A DNA stretch of 64,000 bases from Lepus europaeus (lineage: Eukaryota; Chordata; Mammalia; Lagomorpha; Leporidae), in assembly GCF_033115175.1 (NCBI RefSeq), contig NC_084834.1, positions 38,484,077 through 38,548,076 on the forward strand, read 5' to 3'. Positions 10,341-21,004 of this stretch are shown here, in pieces. The position numbers and the translations under genes were made by a program. Below the pieces are notes generated by a model. The model made no database searches. It worked only from the letters and a program-made list of their open reading frames with translations, and was not told the origin of the DNA. Position 1 is the stretch's first letter; the number at the start of each line of letters is the position of its first letter.

Positions 10341-11039
10341 AAAATTAGGAAATGCTGTTTTGTTAAGCTTGGTCAGGAAGTCCACAGCAGAAGGTCTCTG
10401 TTTGCACTTTCATGCAACAAAACTCTCAGGAGGCACACGTCCCCGGCAGTCTCAGAGGGACATCGCTGTGGCATTGTGCTGGGCACAATTGCTCGCTTTC
10501 ACGAAGCCTGACTCAACCATCACATCAAGAATCGTTTCCCTTCTAAAGTCCTTGGAGCCAAGTTGGTAAAGAATCAAGAAGTGTTTCTTAAGGATATGAG
10601 TGATTTTCAAACGGCAAATACTTTGGGGAAGAAGCTGCTTGCGTAGAAAACAAACAGCGTCCAAATATAAGACGCTGACTGCAAAGATAGGGAGACTGAC
10701 GTATACGACCCAGGTTATGATAAACAGAACCGATGAGACTCCTGGCTCCTCCTCCCCCTCTTAAAGCCCCAGGGAGAAAGATGCTCTGTGAATTCTCAAG
10801 CAGTGGCTCCTGCCTCTGCCTGGTTCCGCACATTGAAAAGGCACAGAGACATCAGGTCATAAAGCCGCGAACCCACAAAGCTGAAGACACCTGTTGTCTG
10901 GGAAGCAGCCTTCACAGACCAGTGACCATGCATTTATGTCAGCAGGCTTCAAGATCTTTAGATCACACACCTTTCTCAGAAAGAATAGTTGTTCAGCAGG
11001 CATCCCAATGCACTTGCATGGGTTCATCTAAAACAGTAG
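10341..11039. other. No gene or repeat recognised
   Basis: About 700 bp of apparently unique sequence. A frame on the plus strand from 10733 has no recognisable similarity and runs into a SINE, so it is not treated as a gene. Confidence 0.4.
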
Positions 11040-11146
11040 GGGCCGGTGCTATGCATACTAAGCTAAGCCTCTGCCTGTGGTGCTGGCATCCCATATGGGC
11101 ACTGGTTCAAGTCCCGGCTACTCTGCTTCTGATCCAGCTCTCTAAT
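11040..11146 (+). mobile_element. C-SINE, 5' part only
   Basis: Head and first body block ('ggggccggtgctatgcatac' to 'gatccagctctct'), then an abrupt change to the MITE-like element. The 3' two thirds are missing. Confidence 0.75.
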
Positions 11147-11206
11147 ACAGAGGTACTCACAAAAGTTGTGGAAAATGGAATTAAAAGACAAGTTTATTTA
11201 AACATT

Positions 11207-12076
11207 TTTATTTATTTCCACTTTATTTGAAAGACAAAAAACCAGAGAGACCCAGAGAAAGATCTTCCATCTGCAGAGCGCTCGTCAAATGCCTGGCTTG
11301 GCTCCTGGGTGCTCTCGTGGGCCAGGAAGGGTCGGGTGGGAGGAATGTCTTCCAGCTGCTGAGAATTAGGTCTGTACCCACTGACGGGCGCAGGGGAAAG
11401 AGCAGCCATCTTTGAGGAACCAGGAAGTGGAGCGCGGCCAGGAAGCCTTCCTGGACCTCCCTGGCCTGGGCGCCTCAGGGCTGGAGGACTGAAGCAGGGG
11501 TCAGACGCTGGCTCCTTGCTGTCTGACAGGCCAAAGCCAGGAGTCAAGAATCCCATCCAGGGCTCGGCACTGTGGTGCAGTAGGTTAATCCTCCGCCTGC
11601 AGCGCCATCATCCCATATGGGTACCGGTTCTAGTCCTGGCTGCTGCTCTTCCAATCCAGCTCTCTGCTATGGCCTGGGAAAGCAGTAGAAGATGGCCCTA
11701 GTGCCTGGGCCCCTGTACCCGTGTGGGAGACCCCTGGCTCCTGGCTTTGGATTGGTGCAGCTCTATTGCAGCCATTTGGGGAGTGAACAGTGGAAGGAAA
11801 GCCTTTCTCTCTCTCTCACTTTAACTATCTGTAACTACGCTCTCATTGTCTGTAACTCTCTCTCTCAAACAAATAAAATCTTTAAAAAAAAAAAAAAAAG
11901 AATCCATCCAGGTCTCCCACATGGTGACAGGGACCCCGAAGCTTGCTACCTCCAAGGGTGAACATTAACAGGAAGCTGGATTGGACAAGGAGGAGCCGGG
12001 ACCCAAACCAGGCACTCTGCTACGGGTTGCAGGTGTCCCAAACAGCGTTTTAACCCCAGCACTAAATGTCCACCCC
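11207..12076 (-). mobile_element. C-SINE, old, degraded and split
   Basis: Tail side at 11207-11300 ('ccactttatttgaaagacaa'). Head side at 11900-12076 ('ggtctcccacatggtgacag' to 'actaaatgtccacccc'). The part at about 11310-11550 is GC-richer and poorly matched. The + SINE at 11561 interrupts it. Confidence 0.6.
11561..11899 (+). mobile_element. C-SINE, intermediate
   Basis: Full length with a 15-bp poly(A). Flanked by 'aatcccatccag' on the left and 'aatccatccag' on the right, a TSD with one indel. Confidence 0.9.
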
Positions 12077-12168
12077 AAACGGTTCATTTTGATGTAAAAA
12101 TTTTGAAACTCATACTTTTTTCATAGTATCATTTGTCCATGAACTTTTTGAAGTATACTCATATTTTT

Positions 12169-12564
12169 CAGTAAAAGTAGTGGGATTAAATGTTTCATTA
12201 TTTTGAAAATCTTCATTTCACACTTCATGAAAAAGCAAGGGTGAAGGTCTGTTTCTAAATCCATTTTATGCTGAGGCTTGCATCAATGACCTTCAAAGCT
12301 AGAACCCACCCTTACACAGATCCGCAGACCCAAAAGTCAGCCAGACTCAGGAAACCCCAGTCCTGAGTCATCCAATCCATGCCCCAGCTACAGGAAAGTT
12401 GTACTGGAATTCATTTACTGGGATGCCCCCTCCTAATATTGTTCTTGCAAACTAATTAGTGTTGCATTTCTATTTTTAATAAATGGATCCAAAGCCTGGT
12501 ATAAGTTTCAGTTTGCAAGATTTTTCTACAGGATGGAAAATTCTAACTTTTAAAATGCTCAGAT
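12169..12564. other. No gene or repeat recognised
   Basis: AT-rich, apparently unique. I see no support for a gene, although an AATAAA occurs near 12478. Confidence 0.4.
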
Positions 12565-12569
12565 AGGGA

Positions 12570-12752
12570 CCAGTGGGTCTCCCATGTGGGTGGCAGGGGC
12601 CCAAGCACTAGGGGCATACTCTACTCCTTTGCCAGGAGTACTTGTAGAGTACCGGATAGAAAGAGGAGCAGCCAGGACTCGAACTGCTACTCATCTGGGA
12701 TGCTGGCATCGTGGGAGGCAGCTTAGTCCACTGCACCACAATGCTGGCCCCT
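12570..12752 (-). mobile_element. C-SINE, old, 3' truncated
   Basis: Recognised from 'gggtctcccatgtgggtggc', 'gaggagcagccaggactcga' and 'accacaatgctggcccc'. The tail half is lost. Confidence 0.75.
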
Positions 12753-12754
12753 TC

Positions 12755-13232
12755 TGAGATGGACTGGAAGAGATCACAAACGTATGCAGATTCTATGTCA
12801 GACTTTTTACAGACACTGTTTTAGATTCAGGAGTAAACTTGTGTACTGTCATTGTGTAGTGGGCTGCTGGTTTGAAGCTAGAGGCACTTCCTAGGATAAC
12901 TCAGATGACGTATTAACTCCAAATCACACTGCACAACAGTGCAGGCCAAGACAGCAGCTGCATGGAATCTGGGCCCAAGCCCCTTCTCTTCTGTTGCTCT
13001 GCCACTCCTAGGACGTTGCCTAGCAAATGATATCTCTATGGCTCCCACACTCAGTTCTCCAACTTCCTGCAAGAGAGCTTTTCCTTGGGGCAGGTGGAGA
13101 GGGAGGCAGAATGGCACTAACTCAGGCTCTCCCACAAAGTTCTTGCCCATGGAGGGCAGGTGCATCAGGTAGCATGAGGCGGCTCTGCCCACACAGGCAG
13201 TCCCTAGGCAGAGCTGCTGCAATCTCATCCCT
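12755..13232. other. No gene or repeat recognised
   Basis: Apparently unique. A 116-residue frame on the minus strand (12878-13228) resembles no family I know and lacks exon context. Confidence 0.35.
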
Positions 13233-13234
13233 GG

Positions 13235-13577
13235 CCGGTGCCATGGCTCAACAGGCTAATCCTCTGCCTCCGGTGCCGGCACACCGGGTTCTAGTCCCAG
13301 TCGGGGTGCTGGATTCTATCCTGGTTGCCCCTCTTCCAGTCCAGCTCTCTGCTATGGCCAGGGAGTGCAGTGGAGGATGGCCCAAGTGCTTGGGCCCTGC
13401 ACCCACATGGGAGACCAGGAGAAGCACCTGGCTCCTGCCTTCGGATCAGCGAGATGCGCCGGCCGCAGCGGCCATTGGAGGGTGAACCAACGGTAAAGGA
13501 AGACCTTTCTCTCTGTCTCTGTCTCTCTCTCTCACTATCCACTCTGCCTGTCAAAAAAAAAAAAAAAAAAAAAAAAA
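13235..13577 (+). mobile_element. C-SINE, young
   Basis: Head 'ggccggtgccatggctcaac' to a poly(A) of about 25. Short TSD CTCATCCC on both sides (near 13226 and 13580). Confidence 0.9.
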
Positions 13578-13687
13578 GCCCTCATCCCAATGTCCTCAAG
13601 TCTCCTTTGTCTTTCATCCAAAGGTTTCTTCCTATTAGGGCTGAGTTCAGCTGGGGGTTCACCAAAGTCCTGAAATAAGTAGGCCCT

Positions 13688-13959
13688 GGGGCCGGCACTG
13701 TAGCGCAGTGGGTTAATGCCCTGGCCAGAAGTGCTGGCATCCCCTATGGGTGCCGGTTCTAGTCCCGGCTGCTCCACTTCTGATCCAGCTCTCTGCTCTG
13801 GCCTAGGAAAGCAGTAGAAGATGGAAGCAGCAGAAGATGGCCCAAGTCCTTGGGCCCCTGCACCCACGTGGGAGACCCGGAAGAAGCTCTTGGCTCCTGG
13901 CTTTGGATTGGTGCAGCTCTGGCCATTGTGGCCAACTGGGGAGTCAACCATGGGATGGA

Positions 13960-14001
<42 letters not shown>

Positions 14002-14070
14002 CTCCTCTCTCTGTGTAACTCTGACTTTCAAGTAAATCAATAAATCTTTAAAAAGAAAAAAAAAAAAAAA
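13688..14070 (+). mobile_element. C-SINE, intermediate, with long CT tract
   Basis: Full length. It includes a partial duplication 'agcagtagaagatggaagcagcagaagatgg' in pieces at 13810-13840, and a (CT)n run of about 35 bp at 13963-13997. Confidence 0.9.
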
Positions 14071-14349
14071 CGAAAGAAAGAAGCAGTCCCCACTGGGGTA
14101 GTGGCTGTGGGACGCCATTCTTCAGGTCATCTTGTAATGTGTAGGCATCCAGTCCAGGCCAACTCTAAGCTCCCTCCTATGCCAGACAGGGATAGAAAGG
14201 ATGGAGGCAGCCAGAGGAACATGCAGCCCTGGAAGAAATCTGCTTACATCTCTTTGGCCAGTGTTGTACCCTATGTCCACACCTACCTGTAAAGGCAACT
14301 GGTGGAGGCCAGACAAACCCAGGGGTCTGTTACCAAGAAAAAAGGAAGG

Positions 14350-15378
14350 GAGATGTTATAGGCTGAATTGCATTCTGCCCCAAAAAATGGCATGTTGGAG
14401 TCCTGGGCCCTAGCATCTCAGAATGAGACTTTATTTGGAGATGGGGTACTTACAGATGTCACCAAGGTAAAGTGAGGTCATCAGATTGGACCCAATGCGG
14501 TATGACCAGTGTCCTTACAAGAGGAAATCAGGACACAGAGACAGAAAAACACACAGTCGTGTGTCACTTAACATGTCACTAGGCAATTCCATCATGTGTG
14601 AACACTACAAACTGTACTTACACAAACTAAGATGCCTCCAGTATCACCAGGTGACCCAATCATATGGGTCCACTGTCACATCCCAAAGGCTTGGTGGGCA
14701 GGGCGTGCCTGCAGAGAGAAGGCAGTGTGAACCGACCAGAAGAACCTCAGTGCTACGGTTTGCATGTGGCTTGTGTCACAAAGGTTCGTGTGTTGGAAGT
14801 CTGGTCCCCTGTGTGGCCATTTGGGAAGTGGTGCGAATTCTATAGGAGATGGGGCCTAGTGGGCGGTGACAGGGTCACGGGAGCACTGCTCTTGGGAGGA
14901 ATTAGGTAGTTCTTAGGGGGACTGAGTTGGTTATCAAAGAAAAACCTGGCCCCTCCCTGCTCTCTGGCTTCCTGGCCCCTCACAGGAGCTGTCCTTACAT
15001 GCGCTCCCACCACGATGCTGTCTGCATCACTCGTGAGGGGGGCAGCCAGGGGTCCTCTTGAGAGCCAGTGCCATGCACTTTGAATGTCCAGTCTCGGAAA
15101 CTATGAGCTAAATAAACCTCTTTTCTTTACAATGTAACCAGCCTCAGGCACTTCATTATAGCAATGGAAAAAGTTCTAATACAATCTATGAGCCAACGAA
15201 TGCCCAAGGCTAGGAAGCCAGAAGAAACATGCGAGGCATTCTCTCCCAGCCCTCAGAGGACAGCAACTCTGCCGAGGCTTCCAGCCTCCAGAACTCGGAC
15301 GTGATCCGTTTCTCTGGTTTAGGTTTGTGGGACTTGGTTATGGCCAGCCCTAGGAAACTAACACAAGAGAGCACAGAA
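14350..15378 (+). mobile_element. MLT1-like MaLR LTR, split
   Basis: The 5' part at 14350-14570 has 'gctgaattgcattctgcccc', 'gagactttatttggagatgg' and 'accagtgtccttacaagagg'. The 3' part at about 15188-15378 has 'ttccagcctccagaactcgg' and 'ggccagccctaggaaactaa'. Both are characteristic of MLT1. A second LTR sits between them. Confidence 0.7.
14745..15184 (+). mobile_element. MST-like MaLR LTR inside MLT1
   Basis: Begins 'tacggtttgcatgtggct', continues 'gatggggcctagtgggcggt', 'gagctaaataaacctctttt' (poly(A) signal region) and ends 'tagcaatggaaaaagttcta', the order of MST/THE1-type LTRs. No internal region is present, so it behaves as a solo LTR. Confidence 0.72.
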
Positions 15379-15610
15379 AAATTAGGTCGGCAGTTTGCAG
15401 TCTCTTTAAAATAGGCTGTATCTTGGGGGCAGGTGTAGGTTGACAGAACAGCTGAAGAGCAAGCAGAATTTCCCCAGAGCCTCAGCCCTTCTGCACACAC
15501 ACAGCCTCCCCTGCTGTCCGCAGCACACCGGTGACAGTCGATGAGCTTCCTCTAACACATCATCACCATCCAAAGTCCCGAGTTCACGACAGGCTCACTC
15601 TCGGTAGTGT

Positions 15611-17010
15611 ACACTGTGTGGGCGTTGACCAGGGAATAAGGACAAGATTCCACCACAACAGTGTCTTCCAGAACGGTTTCACAGCTTCAAAATCCTCCAT
15701 GCTCCATCCAGTTGTGTTTCCCTCCCCTTTACCCTTGGCAACTTTTTACACTCCCCACAGTTTTGCCTTTTCTAGAATGTCACAGAGTGGGAACCACACA
15801 GTCTGTAGCCTTTTGAGACTGTCCTTCTTCCCATGGCTTGATACCTCATTTCTTTGTTTTCTTTTTTTTTTTTTTTTTAGAACATTGCATGGTTTTCTAC
15901 CATTGTGCTCTTTATAATTGTATCCTGAGCTGCCACATTCCCATCTCTGACCTATCATCTTCTCTTTTTAAAAAAAAAAAAAATTATTTATTAGAAAGGC
16001 AGAGTTATAAGGAGGCAGGGGCAGAGAGAGAGAGAGAGAAGTGTTCTATCTGCTAGTTCACTCCCCAGCTGGCCACAACGGCTGGAGCTGTGATGATCCA
16101 AAGCCAGGAGCCAGGAGCTTCCTCCAGGTCTACCACACAGGTGCAGGGGCCCAAGGGCTTGAGCCCAGGTACTTGGGCCATCTTCTGCTGCTTTCCCAGG
16201 TCATAGCGGAGAGCTGGATTGGAAATGGAGCAGCTGGGACTCGAATTGGCACCCACATGGGTTGCCATCTGGCCACGCCACAGTGCCAGCCTCCTCATTT
16301 CTTCTTAGCACTGTAAAAGTTCCATTTGGTTCTTGTTTATATTTTCCATTCTCTCATCACGCTCATGGTTTTCTTTCTTAAACATATGGAGCACATTTGT
16401 AACTACTTCAGCATCCATGTCTGTTGAGTTCTATTGTGTCTATCAATTCTGAATCTCTATTAATTGTTTTTTCCTCCAGGTTTATGGTCATATAATCCTG
16501 CTTCAATACACGCTTGCTAATTTTTTGTTAGATGCTGGACATCTAAATTTTACTTTTGTTGAATATTGGATGTTTTTGTTAATTCCTACAAATAGCACTG
16601 TTTTCTGTTGTGCCATGATAAATTATGGGGTTAATTAGATTCTTTTAAGACTTGCTTTTAAGTTTTGTTAGGGCAGGTGCTAATTTAGTGCCCCACTAAG
16701 GTGATAGGCTGCTGAGGATTCTACCTGATGTCCCACGGACTGCAATTGCTTTGCACTGTGATGGGTGGGAATGTGTACTCTTCCCAGCACCACGTGACAT
16801 CCAAATACTATTCTTTATTCCTTCCTGGTGGTTTTTATCTGAGCATCAGGTAATTCCTCAATACCTTATCATTTGCTGCTGCTCCCTCTGTACAGCTCCC
16901 TCCTTCCACCGCTCTGCCCTGGACTCCAATCTTGGTTTTCTGAACTCAGCAAGACTTCTAGAATTCTGTCAAATTTCTGTCTTCTTGCCTGTCACCCTAG
17001 AAAATTGCCT
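15611..17010 (-). mobile_element. Probable ancient L1 fragment(s)
   Basis: 15611-15843 has 'ttttctagaatgtcacagag' and 'gaaccacacagtctgtagcc', as in reverse-oriented old L1 3' regions. 16304-16700 has 'ttttttgttagatgctggac', typical of the same class. The SINE at 15855-16292 interrupts it. Beyond 16700 the assignment fades. This is inference from partial resemblance. Confidence 0.42.
15855..16292 (-). mobile_element. C-SINE, intermediate, with a possible 3' transduction
   Basis: An exact 11-bp TSD CCTCATTTCTT occurs at 15844-15854 and 16293-16303. On the minus strand the SINE body ends in an A-tail near 15970. About 90 bp of unrelated sequence follow (15880-15968), then a second A-tail (the T run at 15863-15879). 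The extra sequence is inside the TSD, so it entered together with the SINE or within its tail. Confidence 0.82.
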
Positions 17011-17013
17011 CCC

Positions 17014-17280
17014 AGTGGGCAGGGTTTTGTGTCCTGGCTGCTTCACTTCTGATCCAGCTCCCTGCTAATGTATATGGGAAAGCACAAAGATGGCCGAAGT
17101 GCTTGGGCCCCTGCACCTACATGGGAGACCCGGAAGCTCCTGGCTCCTTACTTTAGACTGGCTCAGTTCAGGCCATTGCAGCCATTTGGGGAGTGAACCG
17201 GAGGACACTTGTGCTTCTGCCTCTGCCTCTGTTTCTGCCTCTGCCTTTCAAATAAATAAATAAATCTTAAAAAAAAAAAA
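17014..17280 (+). mobile_element. C-SINE, old, 5' truncated
   Basis: Starts inside the B-box region ('gttttgtgtcctggctgctt'). The CT tract is replaced by 'ctgcctctgcctctgtttctg' units. Tail AAATAAATAAATAAATCTT plus poly(A). Confidence 0.82.
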
Positions 17281-17418
17281 GTTTGACTCAAACACTTGGA
17301 AAAACAAATATGGAAATGACAGATCACAGAAATCAAAGTTCAGATGAAGGAAAATCAAAGCAATACAATGATTAAAAAAAAAAAAAAAAAAACTCAGCAT
17401 TTAAAAACATCTGGCCAG

Positions 17419-17758
17419 GGCTGGCGCTGTGGTGCAGTGGGTTAACGCCCTGGCCTGAAGCGCCGGCATCCCATATGGGCGCTGGTTCTAGTCCCTGTTG
17501 CTCCTCTTCTGACCCAGCTCTCTGCTATGGCCTGGGAAAGCAGTAGAAGATGACCCAAGTCCTTGGGCCCCTGCACCCGCGTGGGAGACTCGGAAGAAGC
17601 TCCAGGCTCCTGGCTTTGGATTGGTGTAGCTTTGCCACTGTGGCCATTTGGGGAATGAACCATTGGATGGAAGACCTCCCTCTCTCTCTCTCTCTGCCTC
17701 TCCTCTCTCTGTGTAACTCTGACTTTCAAATAATAAAAATAAATCTTTAAAAAAAAAT
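17419..17758 (+). mobile_element. C-SINE, intermediate
   Basis: A good full-length example. The TSD CATCTGGCCAGG is exact at 17408-17419 and 17771-17782; the first base of the SINE overlaps it. Confidence 0.93.
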
Positions 17759-17782
17759 ACATATATGAACCATCTGGCCAGG

Positions 17783-17865
17783 TGCCAGCCCTGTGGCACA
17801 GTAGGTTAAGCCTCTGCCTGTGGCACCAGAATCCCAGCTGCTCCTCTTCTGATCCAGCTCCCTGC
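17783..17865 (+). mobile_element. C-SINE, 5' fragment
   Basis: Head to 'gatccagctccctgc', then cut by the reverse SINE that follows. No 3' half reappears after that insertion. Confidence 0.78.
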
Positions 17866-17877
17866 TTTTTTAAAGAT

Positions 17878-17908
<31 letters not shown>

Positions 17909-18213
17909 TTTGAAAGGCAGAATTACAGAGAGAGGTAGAGGCAGAGAGAAAGCTCTCCCATCTGCTTTTTCACTCCCTAGATGGCTGCAACAGCCGGAGC
18001 TGCGTCAATCCAAAGCCAGGAGCCAGGAGCTTCTTCCAGGTCTCCCATGAGAGTGCAGGGGCCAAAGGAGGCCTTGGGCCATCTTCTACTGCTTTCCCAG
18101 GCACATCAGCAGGGAGCTGGATTGGAAGTGGAGCAGCCAGGACTTGAACTGGCATCCATATGGGATGCTGGTGCTGCAGGTAAAGGTTTTACCCACTATG
18201 CCACAGCCCCGGA
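17866..18213 (-). mobile_element. C-SINE, intermediate
   Basis: Reverse full-length copy with a (TTTA)n tail at 17876-17910. CCCTGCT on both sides is a likely short TSD within the preceding SINE. Confidence 0.88.
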
Positions 18214-18271
18214 CCCCCTGCTAAATCCTTTTGTATCTAGATGTCAATCACCTCTTGTAGTATTTGCCATT

Positions 18272-18323
18272 TGCCGGCGCCGCAAGGCGGAGGATTAGCC
18301 TAGTGAGCCGCGGCGCCGGCCTG
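18272..18323 (-). mobile_element. C-SINE, young, isolated 5' head
   Basis: Only the first 50 or so bases of a young copy, in reverse ('gccgcggcgccggcc' at its outer end). No body or tail is present, so a simple 5' truncation cannot explain it. Confidence 0.85.
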
Positions 18324-18486
18324 CATTGAAGCATTCTTAAATTCTGGATCACTAAGCCTCACAAACACAACAGCTACCCTATCAGCTAATTTTAATATTT
18401 AGTTTTATTTTTTTACTCAAGTGTTTTTGCCCCAGATGTAATAGAGGAAAATAAATTTCCAGTGAGTTGCAATTTTCTTAATTTCT

Positions 18487-18600
18487 TTTTGAAAAAGTTC
18501 ATGGAAAATGTGTATCATGAAAACGCTATCCATGGGATTTCAAAAAATGCACTGAGACAGACTTAAGTTTTAACTGTTTCATAAACCTTTTGAAGTACCC
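18487..18600. mobile_element. MITE-like palindromic element, copy 2
   Basis: The ends 'gaaaaagttcatggaaaatg' and 'cataaaccttttgaagtacc' are inverted repeats. The interior ('ggatttcaaaaaatgcact', 'taagttttaactg') matches copy 1 at 11150-12160 when reversed. About 114 bp and uninterrupted. Confidence 0.55.
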
Positions 18601-18679
18601 TTAAATTATATAATATGCAAAAATCCAAGGGAAAAAAGATTGTATGCCCCTAAGCAAATAAAGGACAAAAGACAATTTC

Positions 18680-21004
18680 TTCGTGGCAAAGCTGTTTTAT
18701 TGAACTTCATGGGGAAAATGTAACAATGACACTATTCCACAACAAACGTAACTTCCGTTGAGACTTCATGAGGAAACATCTATCAACAATGTAATTTCCA
18801 TAAAGCATTGTGATCAGCACATCAGGCTCTGGGGTCGTTTCCTTTGGTGTTCTCAAATTAACTGACTTTTCCAAAACACATCTGATATTTTCAACTAAAG
18901 GTCACAGAAAAAATAAATTCATATATATATATATATATGTACATAAACTGTGCAATTATGTGCTCAAAAAATTAAATAGGCATGTCCATTTTGGATGTGA
19001 TTTCTCAACAATCAATGAGGTGTTTTATAAATATTTTGGAATATACCTAAAAGCTTTATCCCCATGAACTAAGTATGTTCTTTTTAAGAATAAAAAGATA
19101 CATAGAAAAAAATTAAAATAACTTGTTACAAATGAGATACAAATATTTTAAAATTAATAAATATTAAAGTGAAAAAATAACTCTTCTTGCAGAACTGTAA
19201 AGAATACTATTAACTTCTTAGAAAAAGAAAGTTGATTTATTTTTTTAAAATCATGGTAACAATACTGAAAAAAAATAAGTATGCTTCTAAAGTCTGTAAA
19301 CTTTCTTCTCCACTTTAGAAAATGTTTTGAAAAACAACAGTCCCTTCTTTAGAAAAACTATTATACCTTTCACATTTACTACAGCAGTCATTGTTGGACT
19401 ATAAAAATAGTTACAAACCAATGTTAATTTAGATAAAAGTAAACAATTTTTACTTTTTAATTCTGGCATGATTAAGAAAAATGGGTTTCTCTCCCTAAAT
19501 GCATATTAAGCCAATATAAACTCTAATATTTAAAACTAATTGTTTCTTATAATTATTAGTGTCAGGTGAGCTTGTTTAATAGAATTACCTGATTTTTCTA
19601 ATGAAGTGTTCCAGTCAAGACCATGATAATGCCAGATCAAGATCCCTAAACTAGATTAGATTAAATGTTTAGCTGGTTTCCCACATTGTGAAAATACGCT
19701 AAGTACAATCATCTTTTGGCTTCATTTCCTCTGAAATGATCAAGGAGAGCCATCTGTCAGAACTGGGACGATGCACACCTCAGTGAAAGACATGGCTTAC
19801 ATTCCATTTATGTAAATAGCTTCACAGCAAGTGTGCTATTTTCTATGTGCAAAGTCTTCAATTCACAATGAAAGTATATAGGGTGAAAAAAACATGGAAA
19901 TATGCTTCCCATTACCAAGGAACAGACAAGATATTTTTCAATATCTAATTTATTTCCCATACCGAGGAGGAATAGCTCGTTGTGGCCACAAAATTTAAAC
20001 ACTTTAAAAAAATCAATATAACACAATACTATTACAGAAACACATGTCGACTCATTGCAATCAGGCACACCCTCAGAGCTATAATCCAAATAGAAGTTGA
20101 TTTGTTAATTTAGCATCTAATCATTAAATTGATTGGGGAAGGGGAGAGAATGAGCTACTTCACCAGATACAGGACTAGAAATTACTAAAACCTATAAATA
20201 AGCTCCCCTGTGGTAGCCAGGAGCCAGGTTCATGTTGACCTCTCCTCCAAATCAGGACTCCTCCAAATGCTCCCAATCTGTTCTCCCCACTAAAGACACC
20301 ACAACAAAATACAAAGCATCTTCCCTTGCCACTTCATCTGGCTTAAAATCTGACTTATACTTGCATATTTTACTAGAACTTAGTAACGATAATAATTTAT
20401 TCTTTTGAAAATAATGATTTTTATAGATCTGATCTGATCAATTAGAACTATCAAGCTTCTAGAACCAGTAGGAAAGTCATTCTTTATGGACTGAGACACA
20501 GAAAATACTCCATGCCTTCTTCTCCCCACTGAACCAAAGTCTTGACTCCATAATAACATACCGAAATACCTTGATAAAACAAAGAAGGAACTCAGGGAAG
20601 AGGCAAATACGAATTTCTATCCTAAAAGAACACTTCCCAAAGAAGGTAACAGTAGGTATGTACTAACTTCTTACTTTCTTTTTCAGTCCCAGGAACACAG
20701 AATGAACAGTTACTGATTCTTAAAATCTCACCATGCTCTCATTTGAAGCTCCCCTCACTGGACTTTCAAAGAAAAAATATTCTGATTCAACTCATCATTT
20801 TCAATGACATCTGAAACCAACTTTTTTCCTTGTGTTGTCACAGTGACAAACTTCTTAAGTAGATACAAAATAAAAAGCATGACAATGATGTATACTAAAG
20901 TGTCAGGATGAGCCATTATATTTGAGAGTTAATCTTACGATTATCACTGTCATACTTCAAAAGTATTTCTTTAAGTCAAAATTGGTAGTATAATCAAGAG
21001 ATAT
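18680..21004 (-). other. RAB33B: RAB33B 3' untranslated region
   Basis: Sequence running from the stop codon to the proposed poly(A) signal. It is AT-rich, free of SINEs over more than 2 kb in a window otherwise saturated with them, and holds numerous ATTTA motifs (minus strand) that could affect mRNA stability. Other AATAAA hexamers (near 19236, 19949 and 20394) could give shorter forms. The 3' limit is inferred from the most distal well-formed signal. Confidence 0.65.
18695..18700 (-). promoter_or_regulatory. RAB33B: RAB33B poly(A) signal
   Basis: AATAAA on the minus strand, with a CA-containing cleavage zone 10-25 bases on and a T/GT-rich downstream element ('ttgtcttttgtcc', about 18660-18674). 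It coincides with the end of the repeat-free block. Confidence 0.6.

Larger units (their letters stand above)
11150..12160. mobile_element. MITE-like palindromic element, copy 1, split
   Basis: The left end (about 11150-11206) reads 'aggtactcacaaaagttgtgg'. The right end (about 12077-12160) finishes 'catgaactttttgaagtata'. These ends are inverted repeats of each other. Between them sit an old reverse C-SINE and, inside that, another SINE. The interior shares wording with copy 2 at 18487 in the opposite orientation. It is probably a non-autonomous DNA transposon. I could not name the family. Confidence 0.55.
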
